Positions 1-8,737 of a DNA stretch of 17,560 bases are shown piece by piece. Both the position numbers and the translations under genes were made by a program. Source of the DNA: Pseudomonadota bacterium (GTDB lineage: Bacteria; Pseudomonadota; Gammaproteobacteria; Xanthomonadales; Xanthomonadaceae). The notes under the pieces were generated by a model, which saw nothing but the letters and a program-made list of their open reading frames with translations, was not told the DNA's origin and made no database searches. Numbering within the stretch: the first letter of the stretch is position 1; each line of letters opens with the position of its first letter. The DNA lies in contig JAEXNZ010000131.1 in the NCBI GenBank assembly GCA_023439425.1, positions 1 through 17,560 of the forward strand. Reading direction: 5' to 3'.

Positions 1-374
1 GCCAGGCGGTGCTTGAAGCCAGCGATGAGGTAGCGGCACGCCCGTAACGCCGCATCGCGAGGCGGCGAGGACACGCCTACCCACACCGCAAGCTCGCCCA
101 CCTGCAGGGTGCCGCTGCGATGCACGCCCACCGCTTCGATGGCACCGAAGCGCTCGCGGGCCTCGGCAAGAATGGTTTCGCCTTCCGCCAGTGCCAGTTC
201 CGCGTAAACCTCATACTCCAGGCCTTCGACCTCCCGACCATCATTGCGGTTGCGGACCCAGCCCTCGAAGGCACAGAACCCACCATGTGCTGGTTTGGCC
301 AACGCACCCCGTAGCGTGGCGACGTCCAGAGGCGTGGCGCTGATCGAGAAGCCGGACATCACGGAACGGCTCAT
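1..374 (-). CDS. moaE: Molybdopterin synthase catalytic subunit MoaE (partial, 3' end off window)
   Basis: Large subunit of molybdopterin synthase. With thiocarboxylated MoaD it inserts two sulfurs into cyclic pyranopterin monophosphate to give molybdopterin in the cytoplasm. The frame starts at ATG 374 and stays open to base 1, giving 124 residues; the C-terminus, including the last conserved Lys, is outside. Visible family motifs are GGFCAFEGWVRNRNDGREV (31-49), LEYEVY (52-57), VHRSGTLQVGE (84-94) and K121. The ATG overlaps the moaD stop as ATGA, so the two are probably translationally coupled; Met6 (359) is an alternative start. Odd point: where E. coli MoaE has the active-site pair His103-Arg104, this protein reads Pro105-Arg106 (SSPPRDAA). 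The identification rests on the motifs and the moaD neighbour. Confidence 0.95.
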   Translation of the reverse strand, partial: MSRSVMSGFSISATPLDVATLRGALAKPAHGGFCAFEGWVRNRNDGREVEGLEYEVYAELALAEGETILAEARERFGAIEAVGVHRSGTLQVGELAVWVGVSSPPRDAALRACRYLIAGFKHRL

Positions 375-613
375 CCGCCGTTGACCGGTGGAATGAACAC
401 AACCGTGTCCCCATCCTGCAGGGGTTGGTCCCAACCGCAGAAGCGGGCGTTGACCGCCACCTTCAGCAGCGAAGCCGGCAGACTGAATCCGTGCCGTTCG
501 CGCAACTGCTCATACAGCGATGCAGGCGAGGTGGCACCGGTCTCGACCCGTTCCGTGCTGATGCGGGCCTGGTCGCGCAGCTGCGCGTAGTAGCGAAGTT
601 CCAGTTGTGGCAT
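371..613 (-). CDS. moaD: Molybdopterin synthase sulfur carrier subunit MoaD
   Basis: Small ubiquitin-like subunit of molybdopterin synthase, 80 residues, the usual MoaD length. Its C-terminal Gly-Gly is adenylated and thiocarboxylated so that it can donate sulfur to the precursor bound in MoaE. The ending GDTVVFIPPVNGG (68-80) is typical, and the LRYYAQLRDQA start (6-16) matches the first beta strand of the fold. The start ATG at 613 shares one base with the mobA stop (TGATG), and its stop overlaps the moaE ATG. It therefore sits inside a tightly coupled cofactor operon. The activating enzyme (MoeB type) is not in the window. Confidence 0.97.
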   Translation of the reverse strand: MPQLELRYYAQLRDQARISTERVETGATSPASLYEQLRERHGFSLPASLLKVAVNARFCGWDQPLQDGDTVVFIPPVNGG

Positions 614-1203
614 CAGTTCAACTCCAATTGGCGCTGTGCCTGAGCCAGCTCCTCAGGCGTATTGACGTTGTCGAGAGCCTGTCCGGGCGAGGGCAGGCGG
701 TGGGTGCGCAACTGCAGCAGGGCGGTGCGCGGGCAATACAGCCCGGCCTCGTAGCGCTGCTTCAGAAATGCGGTCGAGGAAGGCTCCCAGATGGCGCACA
801 ACGGTTCCGGGAGCCCGTCCTGGCGGCTGTCAAACGCGGTGGCGTCGCAGTGGGGCGCACGCGCGTTGATCAGCGCATCCAGTGTGGCGACGTCCAGCAG
901 CGGCAGGTCGCAGGCGACGACCAGCCAGCACGCATCCGGCTCGGCCATCTGTGCGCTGAGCAGCCCTGCCACCGGGCCGACGCTGTCGAACCGGTCAACC
1001 AGGGTGGGGAGCCCCGCGCGCACGGCCTCCCCACTCTGGTCCGGGTTGATGCTGACCACCACCTTGGCAACGTTGACCTGCTGCAGCATGTCCCAGGTAC
1101 GCAGCAGTTGTGGCCGGCCGGCATACTCCAGCAGTGCCTTGTCCGTACGCATGCGGCGACTGTTGCCCCCACTCAGCAGCAGCGCAAGCAGCGGGGCACT
1201 CAT
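613..1203 (-). CDS. mobA: Molybdenum cofactor guanylyltransferase MobA-type protein
   Basis: NTP-transferase fold enzyme, 196 residues, close to the 194 of E. coli MobA. It attaches a nucleotide, in MobA GMP, to Mo-molybdopterin. Visible are the nucleotide-binding loop LSGGNSRRMRTDKALL (10-25), the metal-site motif ACDLPLL (97-103, Asp99) and the C-terminal NVNTPEEL (179-186). The frame is open far upstream, but the family begins at MSAPLLALLLSGG. That ATG at 1203 overlaps the moaC stop as ATGA, so this start was chosen. The oxidoreductase in this operon belongs to a family that in E. coli carries molybdopterin cytosine dinucleotide made by MocA. Whether this protein supplies GMP to other enzymes or serves PaoC cannot be read from sequence alone. 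Confidence 0.88.
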   Translation of the reverse strand: MSAPLLALLLSGGNSRRMRTDKALLEYAGRPQLLRTWDMLQQVNVAKVVVSINPDQSGEAVRAGLPTLVDRFDSVGPVAGLLSAQMAEPDACWLVVACDLPLLDVATLDALINARAPHCDATAFDSRQDGLPEPLCAIWEPSSTAFLKQRYEAGLYCPRTALLQLRTHRLPSPGQALDNVNTPEELAQAQRQLELN

Positions 1204-1687
1204 GCGGAGAGCTCCAGATCGGATTTTCCGCCCTGCTTGGAGATCAACCGAACCTGCTCGATCACGATGGCATGCGAAAGCGCTTTGCACATGTCGTACA
1301 GGGTCAGGGCGGCAATGCTGGCCCCGGTAAGCGCCTCCATCTCCACACCGGTGGTGCCATGGCAGCCTACAGTGCAATCAATGACGGCACAGTCGCCGTC
1401 CATGTCGATGGCGATGTCGCAGCGCTGCAGGGCAAGCGGGTGGCACAGTGGAATCAACTGGGAGGTTGCCTTGGCACCCATCACACCCGCAATGTGGGCG
1501 ATGTTCAGTACCGCGCCCTTGGGCAGTACAAACCCGGCATCGCGCAACTGCGCGGCAACTTCAGGCGGGAAGCGCACACGAGCCTGGGCGTGGGCGATGC
1601 GCTGCGTCGCGGTCTTGCCGCCTACGTCCACCATCCGCGGTCGCGCGTCGGCATCCAGATGTGAAAGAGTGAGAGAAGGGGTCTGCA

Positions 1688-1691
<4 letters not shown>
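1200..1691 (-). CDS. moaC: Cyclic pyranopterin monophosphate synthase MoaC
   Basis: Second enzyme of molybdenum cofactor synthesis. It converts the MoaA product 3',8-cyclo-7,8-dihydro-GTP into cyclic pyranopterin monophosphate. It has 163 residues, a normal length. Family motifs are nearly unbroken: RMVDVGGKTATQRIA (19-33), GVMGAKATSQLIPLCHPL (69-86), TGVEMEALTGAS (114-125), LTLYDMCKALSH (129-140, with the Asp133/Lys136 catalytic pair) and LISKQGGKS (149-157). Two ATGs are adjacent at 1691 and 1688. The first overlaps the moaA TGA as ATGA and was chosen; using the second would remove one residue. The gene lies between moaA and mobA with no spacer. Confidence 0.98.
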
Positions 1692-2713
<1,022 letters not shown>

Positions 2714-2714
2714 G

Positions 2715-3914
2715 TCACCACCGATGCAGCCGCACTGGCTGGCCTGCCTCGGCAGCCATTCCCGCCGCCAGTTCAACGACGCCGGCGGTCTCGGCCAGTG
2801 TCGTGAAGTCGCCCGAATTGCGGGAGCTTACCGGGTTTGCCACCGGGTCGCCCTGGTCATCCGGCTTCAGCGTCACCGGGATGAACTGGGTCAGCGTAAA
2901 TGCCGGCAACGAGGCGGCAAGCCGGACCTGCAAGGGCAGGTCGGGCACCAGACCCAGCCGTGACAACAAGGCCGGGCGCACATACCGGAGCAGACAGACC
3001 AGCGAGGACACCGGGTTGCCGGGCAGGGCGAAAACCAGCTGCCCGTCCGGAGCCACGCCGAACCACATTGGCTTGCCGGGGCGTTGCGCGATGCCATGGA
3101 AACGGCATTCGACGCCCAGCGACGCCAGAACGTCAGGGAGATAGTCACGCTGCCCCATGGAAACGCCGCCCGACAGCACCAGCGTGTCATGGCTTTCCAG
3201 CAGCCTGGCCAATGCCGGCCGCAACTGGTCCGGGTCGTCACGCAGGTGATGACGGGAAGCGCGCCCGAGCCCCGCGGCCTGCAGCGCTGCCATCAGCGCC
3301 AGATCATTGGAACGCCGGATGCGGCCTGCAGGCAGCGGAGCCCCCGCGTCCACCAGTTCGTCGCCAGTGGCGACAGTGGCCACGGAGGGCAGTCGCGCCA
3401 CTGTCACCGAGGCCACGCCGTTCGCGGCCAGCAGTTCCATCTGAGCGGCACCGATGATGCAGCCGGGGTTGAGCACCCGCGAGCCGGCCGCGCAGTCGCT
3501 GCCACGGCGGTGGATGAACTGACCGGGCGTGGGGGCAGCGGACGCTTGCACCTCGTAACCCTGCGCCGTGCGCTTGACGTGTTCGATCGGGATGATGCAG
3601 TCGCAGCCCTCCGGCAGCACGGCTCCGGTGGCCACCTCGATGCAGTTGCCGATGGTGTCCAGGCGGATCTGTTCTCCGCCGGCCATCTGTGCACCTGCAA
3701 CAGGAAGCACCTGGGGCAGGTCTGGCTGCCAGCGCAACGCGATGCCGTCCATCATGATGCGATCGAAGGGCGGCTGCGGGCCTTCAGCGAACACGGTCTG
3801 CGCGAGTACCCGGCCACCGGCGTCTTCCAGCGGAACCTGCTCGCTACCGGTCGGCCGAACCTCCGCCTGGATGGCGGCCATCGCCTCGTCCACGCTGATC
3901 AACGACTTCATCAT
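2715..3914 (-). CDS. moeA: Molybdopterin molybdenumtransferase MoeA
   Basis: Inserts molybdate into adenylylated molybdopterin, producing active Mo-molybdopterin. With ATG 3914 it has 399 residues, close to the roughly 410 of E. coli MoeA. Motifs in order are FDRIMMDGIAL (50-60), ATGAVLPEGCDCII (95-108), VATGDELV (181-188), LSGGVSMGQRDY (247-258), QRPGKPMWFG (277-286) and LPGNPVSSL (297-305). Two adjacent ATGs (3914 and 3911) follow an AGGG ribosome-binding sequence 5-8 bases upstream; an ATG at 3941 has no better support. About 104 bases separate it from paoC, the largest gap in the nine-gene run. That gap has no obvious terminator, so either co-transcription or a weak internal promoter is possible. 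Confidence 0.95.
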   Translation of the reverse strand: MMKSLISVDEAMAAIQAEVRPTGSEQVPLEDAGGRVLAQTVFAEGPQPPFDRIMMDGIALRWQPDLPQVLPVAGAQMAGGEQIRLDTIGNCIEVATGAVLPEGCDCIIPIEHVKRTAQGYEVQASAAPTPGQFIHRRGSDCAAGSRVLNPGCIIGAAQMELLAANGVASVTVARLPSVATVATGDELVDAGAPLPAGRIRRSNDLALMAALQAAGLGRASRHHLRDDPDQLRPALARLLESHDTLVLSGGVSMGQRDYLPDVLASLGVECRFHGIAQRPGKPMWFGVAPDGQLVFALPGNPVSSLVCLLRYVRPALLSRLGLVPDLPLQVRLAASLPAFTLTQFIPVTLKPDDQGDPVANPVSSRNSGDFTTLAETAGVVELAAGMAAEAGQPVRLHRW

Positions 3915-4018
3915 CCGCACCCTCGGCCCCACCTCATCCACCTGGCACTCCAGAACCCACAGTCTGGCGAGCCGGGTGTGATTGCCATTTCACGGACGAT
4001 CCGCAGCGGCCCGCGTGG

Positions 4019-6295
4019 TCAGCGCATGACCTTGTCGGGAGTGACAGGTGTGCTGCGGATGCGTTTTCCGGTTGCGTGGAAGATGGCGTTGCTGATCGCA
4101 GCCGAAACACCCACGAGTCCGATTTCGCCGACGCCCTTGGCTCCCAGGCTGCTGACCACGCGGTCGTCCTCTTCGACAAACAGCACGTCCACGTCGTGGA
4201 TGTCCGCATTCACCGAGACGTGATACTGGGCAAAGTCGCGGCTCATGAAGCGGCCGAACCGATGGTCTTTCTCAGTGTGCTCGTGCAGCGCAGCGCCGAT
4301 GCCCCAGACCACGCCGCCCACGATTTGGCTGCGTGCAGTGGTGGGGTTGATGATCCGCCCGGCGGCCACCGCGCTGACCACGCGCATCACCCGCACTGTA
4401 CCCAGTTCCTCGTCCACGCGGACTTCCACGAACACCGCACTATGGGTGGCACGGGTGTATTTCCGCTGCTCCAGAATGTCAGGCAGCAGCAGGTGGCTCG
4501 CCTCCACCTCGGCGCGCCCCGCCGCCTGCAGCAGGGCAACGAGCGGAACAGCTGTGGTGGGATCGTCGCGCAGGGCGAGCGTGCCGTCGGCGAACACCAC
4601 GTCCTCCAGCCTGGCCCCTGCGAAGTCGGTTCCGGCGGAAAGCCTGGCCAGCCCCAGCAAACGGCGGCACAGCTTGCGGCATGCACCTTCCACCGCCGAT
4701 CCGACCGTACTGACATGCGAAGATCCGCCTTCGATCGGTGCCGCCGGCAGGGTGGAATCGCCCAGCTGGAAGCAGACCTGCTCCAACGGTATGCCCAGCG
4801 CTTCTGCCGCGATCATGCTCATTACCGTGTAGGTGCCGGTGCCGATGTCGCTGGCCGCACTGCTGACCACCAGGCGACCGTCCGCGTGAAATACAGCGTG
4901 TGCCCGGGCAAACATCTGCATCGCGTCCCATTGGCCGGTGGCCATGCCCCAGCCGACCCATTCGCTGCCTTCCCGGCGCGCGCGCGGCTGCGGAGCCCGC
5001 TGCGCCCAGCCAAAACGCTCCGCGCCACGGGCATAGCATTCCCGCAGTGCCTTGCTCGAAAAGGGCTTGCCATCCGCGGGATTGACCTCGGCGTAGTTCT
5101 TCAGCCGAAGCGCCAGAGGATCCATCTGCAGCGCGTGGGCCAGTTCGTCCATGGCCACTTCCAGCGCATGCATGCCATGCGCCGCACCCGGTGCGCGCAT
5201 GTCGATGGGGGTGTACTGGTCGAGCTCCACCACCTTGTAGCCAAGATGGACGTTGTCGCAGGCATAGAGCTGACCACTCCAGTTCACGACCACCTCGACG
5301 TAGTCCTCCGTGCGCGACGTCTCGCCGACGGCCTCGTGCCAGATGGCGCGCAGGGTGCCGTCCGCATCCGCCCCCAGCTTGACGCGTTGCGCGGTTTCAG
5401 CGCGATGCCCGAAGGTGAACATCTGCTGGCGGGTCATCACCACCCGCACCGAGCGTTGCAGCGCCAATGAACCCATCACTGCCAAGGCGAGCTGGTACTG
5501 CGGTCTCAACCCTGCGCCAAAGGCCCCACCCACGAACGGGTTTCGCACCGTAACCATGCGCTTGGGCAGTCCGAACACGTGGGAGACATACCAGCGACTG
5601 TTCTGCGAGCCCTGGGTCTTGTCGTAGATCGTGAGGTGCCCGTCTTCGCCGCGAATCACGGTGCTCGCGAACAGCTCCATCGGGTTGTGATGCTCCACGC
5701 CATGGTGGAAATCGGAACTGATGCGGCAGGCGGACGTCTCCAGCGCCGCGGTCGGCTCACCTTTGTCCTTCGGAGGAGAGGAGAAGCCAGCCTTCATCTT
5801 GCGAGGTGGGCGCGCACGCTGCATCGCGGCGAGCAGATCGGTCTCGTGCTCGTCCACCGCGTAATGTACCTTTACCAGGGCAGCGGCTTCCCGAGCGGCA
5901 TCGAAGGTTTCTGCCAGCACCAAGGCGACCGGCTGCCCGCTGTACATCACCTTCTCATCATGAAGTGGGCGGAACGGCTTGCCCGCGGGTGCCGTCATGT
6001 CCTTGTAGAACAGCCCGTTGGATCTCATGGGCGGGCGGTTGAGATGGGTGACAATGGACAGCACGCCCGGAACCCCCTGCGCCGCGTCCAGATCGAAGCC
6101 GAGAATGCGGCCCTTGGCGATGGTGCTGTTGACCGCCACCCCATAGACCAGATCTTCGGCCGGCCACTCGGCTGCGTAACGGGCCTGGCCGGTGACCTTG
6201 GCGTAGGCATCTATGCGCGGTACTGCCGTGCCAGTACGCACGTGACCCGTTCCAACTGGAGCCGCAGGCGGGAAAAGGGGAGCAGAACGATTCAT
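4019..6295 (-). CDS. paoC: Aldehyde oxidoreductase molybdenum-binding subunit (PaoC/YagR type)
   Basis: Large subunit of a xanthine dehydrogenase-family molybdoenzyme, 758 residues. It holds the molybdenum cofactor and oxidises aldehydes to carboxylic acids in PaoABC-type enzymes. RIDAYAKVTGQARYAAEW (27-44) opens the aldehyde oxidase a/b hammerhead domain. NPFVGGAFGAG lies in the first cofactor-binding region, DMRAPGAAHGMHALE carries the conserved active-site Arg segment, and GAKGVGEIGLVG near the end supplies the catalytic base Glu724. It has no signal peptide. Its ATG overlaps the paoB stop as ATGA, and its partners paoA and paoB lie directly upstream in the same orientation. In E. coli, maturation of the counterpart needs the chaperone PaoD, and no such gene is visible here. 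Substrate is inferred from the family only. Confidence 0.93.
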   Translation of the reverse strand: MNRSAPLFPPAAPVGTGHVRTGTAVPRIDAYAKVTGQARYAAEWPAEDLVYGVAVNSTIAKGRILGFDLDAAQGVPGVLSIVTHLNRPPMRSNGLFYKDMTAPAGKPFRPLHDEKVMYSGQPVALVLAETFDAAREAAALVKVHYAVDEHETDLLAAMQRARPPRKMKAGFSSPPKDKGEPTAALETSACRISSDFHHGVEHHNPMELFASTVIRGEDGHLTIYDKTQGSQNSRWYVSHVFGLPKRMVTVRNPFVGGAFGAGLRPQYQLALAVMGSLALQRSVRVVMTRQQMFTFGHRAETAQRVKLGADADGTLRAIWHEAVGETSRTEDYVEVVVNWSGQLYACDNVHLGYKVVELDQYTPIDMRAPGAAHGMHALEVAMDELAHALQMDPLALRLKNYAEVNPADGKPFSSKALRECYARGAERFGWAQRAPQPRARREGSEWVGWGMATGQWDAMQMFARAHAVFHADGRLVVSSAASDIGTGTYTVMSMIAAEALGIPLEQVCFQLGDSTLPAAPIEGGSSHVSTVGSAVEGACRKLCRRLLGLARLSAGTDFAGARLEDVVFADGTLALRDDPTTAVPLVALLQAAGRAEVEASHLLLPDILEQRKYTRATHSAVFVEVRVDEELGTVRVMRVVSAVAAGRIINPTTARSQIVGGVVWGIGAALHEHTEKDHRFGRFMSRDFAQYHVSVNADIHDVDVLFVEEDDRVVSSLGAKGVGEIGLVGVSAAISNAIFHATGKRIRSTPVTPDKVMR

Positions 6296-7332
6296 GCGGC
6301 GCGCTCCGGCAACGGGCCATGGCCTTGGTTGTCCACGGTGCCCTTGGCCGCGGTTTCCAGCGCCCGCACGATGACGCGCCGGGCAAGGGGAATCTTGAAT
6401 GCGTTCTGGCCCTGCGACTCAGCCCCCTCAACCAGATGCGCTGCGGCATCGCCCAGGGCCTGCCCGGAGGGCAGCGCACCCACCAGCATCGCTTCGGCAG
6501 AGGCCCGTCGCCAGGGCGCATGTGCCACGCCGCCCACGGCGATGCGCGCATCACGAATGACACCTTCCGCATCCAGGTCCAGAGCCGCGGCTACAGACAC
6601 CAGCGCGAACGCATAGGACAGTCGCTCGCGGATCTTCAGGTAGGCGCTATGGGCGGCAAATCGCTGCTGCGGTGGCAGTTCGATGCGCAGGATCAGCTCG
6701 TCCCCGGCAAGGGTGGTATCCACGTCCGGGCGGTCACCGGGGAGCCTGTGGAACTCCGAGAAAGGAATAACCCTTTCACCGCGAACGCTGCGCACATGCA
6801 CCGTGGCCTCCAGTGCTGCCAGCGCCACGCACATATCCGAAGGATGGGTCGCGATGCAGTGCTCACTTGCACCCAGAATGGCATGGTATTTCGTGAGCCC
6901 ACCGATCGCCGAACAGCCGCTGCCCGGCGCACGTTTGTTGCAGGGCGTGGCGTGGTCATAGAAGTAGGTGCACCGCGTGCGCTGCAGCAGGTTGCCCCCA
7001 TTGGTGGCCATGTTGCGGATCTGGGGTGACGCTGCCGCCAGCATGGCTGCCGACAGCAGCGGATACTGCTGCTCGACCAGGGGGTGCCAAGCTGTCTGCG
7101 CGTTGCGCGCCGTGGCTCCGATCCGCAGTCCGCCGTCGTCACGGGGCTCGATGACATCCAGCGGCAGGCGATTGACGTCTACCAGGCCCGCGGGTGCCAT
7201 CAGTTGAAGCTTCATCAGATCAAGCAGGTTGGTGCCCCCGCCGATGGCCCTTACCTCGCCATTGCTCTGGGCAGCCAAGGCATGCAGCGCCTGTTCGACA
7301 GTCCCGGGTCGTTGATAGGCGGCGGGGATCAT
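6292..7332 (-). CDS. paoB: Aldehyde oxidoreductase FAD-binding subunit (PaoB/YagS type)
   Basis: Medium subunit of the three-part aldehyde oxidoreductase, 346 residues. It carries FAD and passes electrons on from the iron-sulfur subunit. The CO-dehydrogenase flavoprotein pattern is clear: RAIGGGTNLLDLMK (28-41) binds the FAD pyrophosphate, and QIRNMATNGGNLLQRTRC (104-121) is the second FAD motif. Directly after it comes a cysteine-rich insertion (Cys121, Cys131, Cys140, then Cys159). PaoB proteins carry this extra [4Fe-4S] site, whereas ordinary xanthine dehydrogenase FAD domains do not, which favours the PaoB assignment. ATG 7332 overlaps the paoA stop and the stop overlaps the paoC ATG, so the three subunits are probably made in fixed ratio. 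Confidence 0.93.
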   Translation of the reverse strand: MIPAAYQRPGTVEQALHALAAQSNGEVRAIGGGTNLLDLMKLQLMAPAGLVDVNRLPLDVIEPRDDGGLRIGATARNAQTAWHPLVEQQYPLLSAAMLAAASPQIRNMATNGGNLLQRTRCTYFYDHATPCNKRAPGSGCSAIGGLTKYHAILGASEHCIATHPSDMCVALAALEATVHVRSVRGERVIPFSEFHRLPGDRPDVDTTLAGDELILRIELPPQQRFAAHSAYLKIRERLSYAFALVSVAAALDLDAEGVIRDARIAVGGVAHAPWRRASAEAMLVGALPSGQALGDAAAHLVEGAESQGQNAFKIPLARRVIVRALETAAKGTVDNQGHGPLPERAA

Positions 7333-7895
7333 GCCGGCACCGTCCCGGGCACCCAGTCGGCCGGTGGCTGCCCCTCACCGCTGTCTGACGCTGTCTGCAG
7401 TACCGAGAGCACCGCATCGGTGATCTGCGGATATGCGCCGCAGCGGCATAGATTGCCGCTCATCAGCTCGCGCACCTGGTCGCGGCTGCCTGCGCGGCCT
7501 TCATTGATCAGGCCCTGCGCCGAACAGATTTGCCCGGCGGTGCAATAGCCGCATTGAAGCGCGTCGCACTGGATGAAGGCCTGTTGCAGCGGGTGCAGCA
7601 CGCCGCCTTGGGCGAGGCCCTCGATTGTGGTGATCTCCGCGCCGTCCTGCATGACAGCCAAGGTCAGGCAGCTGTTGATTCGATGCCCGTCCACCAAAAC
7701 GGTGCACGCGCCGCATTGTCCGTGGTCGCAGCCCTTCTTGGTGCCGGTGAGGCCCATGTCTTCACGCAGCAGATCAAGGAGGGTGAGCGTGGAGGGCACC
7801 TTGAAGGTACGCACCACCCCATTCATCTTCATCGTGGTGACATGCAGGTCGCGGCACCCTGTCGGGGTCCGGACAGGCGGAGACGTGTCGCTCAT
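7329..7895 (-). CDS. paoA: Aldehyde oxidoreductase [2Fe-2S] subunit (PaoA/YagT type)
   Basis: Small iron-sulfur subunit with two [2Fe-2S] clusters. The N-terminal plant-ferredoxin motif is TKKGCDHGQCGACTVLVDG (52-70; Cys56, Cys61, Cys64, then Cys76). The helical second cluster uses Cys115, Cys118, Cys150 and Cys152 (CGYC and CRC). The central region is very close to E. coli PaoA. ATG 7895 gives 188 residues, with only a weak GGAA-like ribosome site upstream; ATG 7928 would add 11 residues. E. coli PaoA is about 229 residues because it carries a twin-arginine signal. No such signal appears here even in the longest frame (to 8129), so this enzyme may be cytoplasmic. It is the first gene of the run. 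Confidence 0.93.
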   Translation of the reverse strand: MSDTSPPVRTPTGCRDLHVTTMKMNGVVRTFKVPSTLTLLDLLREDMGLTGTKKGCDHGQCGACTVLVDGHRINSCLTLAVMQDGAEITTIEGLAQGGVLHPLQQAFIQCDALQCGYCTAGQICSAQGLINEGRAGSRDQVRELMSGNLCRCGAYPQITDAVLSVLQTASDSGEGQPPADWVPGTVPA

Positions 7896-7962
7896 GGCGG
7901 TTCCGGCTAGGGCAGAGGGCTCAACCATGGACTGCGTTCCGTGCAGCAGCAGTGCACGCAGG

Positions 7963-8000
7963 ATGCAGTGCATGCGAAGGCGGCCCGCAGCCCACTGCAT
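7963..8000. promoter_or_regulatory. Inverted repeat in the paoA/lipoprotein divergent intergenic region
   Basis: The 212-base gap between the divergent paoA and lipoprotein genes contains ATGCAGTG (7963-7970) and its exact complement CACTGCAT (7993-8000), separated by 22 bases. Each arm is followed by GC, which also makes TGCATGCG a direct repeat. Further right, AGTAC occurs twice ten bases apart (8016-8020 and 8026-8030) ahead of the lipoprotein gene. An operator is possible, but neither a known regulator nor a clear sigma-70 promoter could be assigned. Confidence 0.25.
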
Positions 8001-8107
8001 GCGGTATCTTTTCGGAGTACGAACCAGTACTACTACCGGGGCACGGGCGCGACCCAACTGCTGCAATACACAGGCATCGGCCATTCGGCCCCTACCTGGA
8101 GAAACCC

Positions 8108-8737
8108 ATGCGAGCATCCGCGCTGGCATTCACCCTTACCCCGCTCATCGTGGCGCTCGCCCTTGGCGGATGCCAAAGCAGTCCAACGCCTTCGGCTGAT
8201 GCCGGCCCGCCGCCACCGCCGCCGCCGCGCGAACTCCCCGGCCCGGTAACCGCCGCCTCCACCGGTGCCACCCTGCAAGGCCAGATCACCGCCCTGAACA
8301 CCAGCACCCGCGAAGTCACCGTCACCGGCAGCGACGGCAGCAGCGTGGACATCGTCGCCGGCCCGGACATCCGCAACTTCAACCAGCTGAAAGTCGGCGA
8401 CCAGGTCGCACTCGACTATCGCGCCGCCGTTGCGCTTGAACTGGAGCCCGCAGGCAGCGCACCACTGGGCGCAACCGCCACACAGGCCCGCACCGTGCCC
8501 AATCGGGGAGATATCCCCGGCGGAGCGCGCTCCAACACCATCAGTCTGGTGACGGAAGTGGCCGCAGTGAATCCAGAGCGCGGCACCATCGCCCTGCGCG
8601 GAGAAAGTGGCAACACCCAGCTCATCGCGGTCGAACGCCCGGACCTGCGCGCCAAACTGCCCAACGTGAAACGCGGAGACCTGCTGCGGATTTCCTACAC
8701 CCAGGCCGTTGCCCTGGGAATTCGTCGCTCCCCGTGA
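8108..8737 (+). CDS. Putative outer-membrane lipoprotein with two related domains
   Basis: A 209-residue predicted lipoprotein of unknown function. ATG 8108 is preceded by GGAG seven bases upstream, and the frame then reads a basic/hydrophobic signal with lipobox LGGC (19-22). Gln at position +2 after Cys22 argues for the outer membrane. A proline run (34-40) forms a linker. After it come two segments of similar pattern, about 55-112 and 143-204: each has a beta-rich start with an ALN/AVN element, a PD(I/L)R-type element (86-89; 178-181), KxGD or KRGD, and ends in AVAL. This looks like an internal duplication of a small beta-barrel of DUF5666-like type; that family name is an inference. The last 43 bases overlap the opposing araC-type gene. 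Confidence 0.85.
   Translation: MRASALAFTLTPLIVALALGGCQSSPTPSADAGPPPPPPPRELPGPVTAASTGATLQGQITALNTSTREVTVTGSDGSSVDIVAGPDIRNFNQLKVGDQVALDYRAAVALELEPAGSAPLGATATQARTVPNRGDIPGGARSNTISLVTEVAAVNPERGTIALRGESGNTQLIAVERPDLRAKLPNVKRGDLLRISYTQAVALGIRRSP

Noticed and set aside
3915..4018. Moco riboswitch before moeA
   Set aside because: Only a five-pair CCAGA/TCTGG stem was seen; the multi-stem Moco motif could not be recognised.
3084..5470. Long plus-strand open frames antisense to moeA and paoC
   Set aside because: Their translations are low-complexity and Arg/His-rich without family motifs, and the opposite strand is fully explained.
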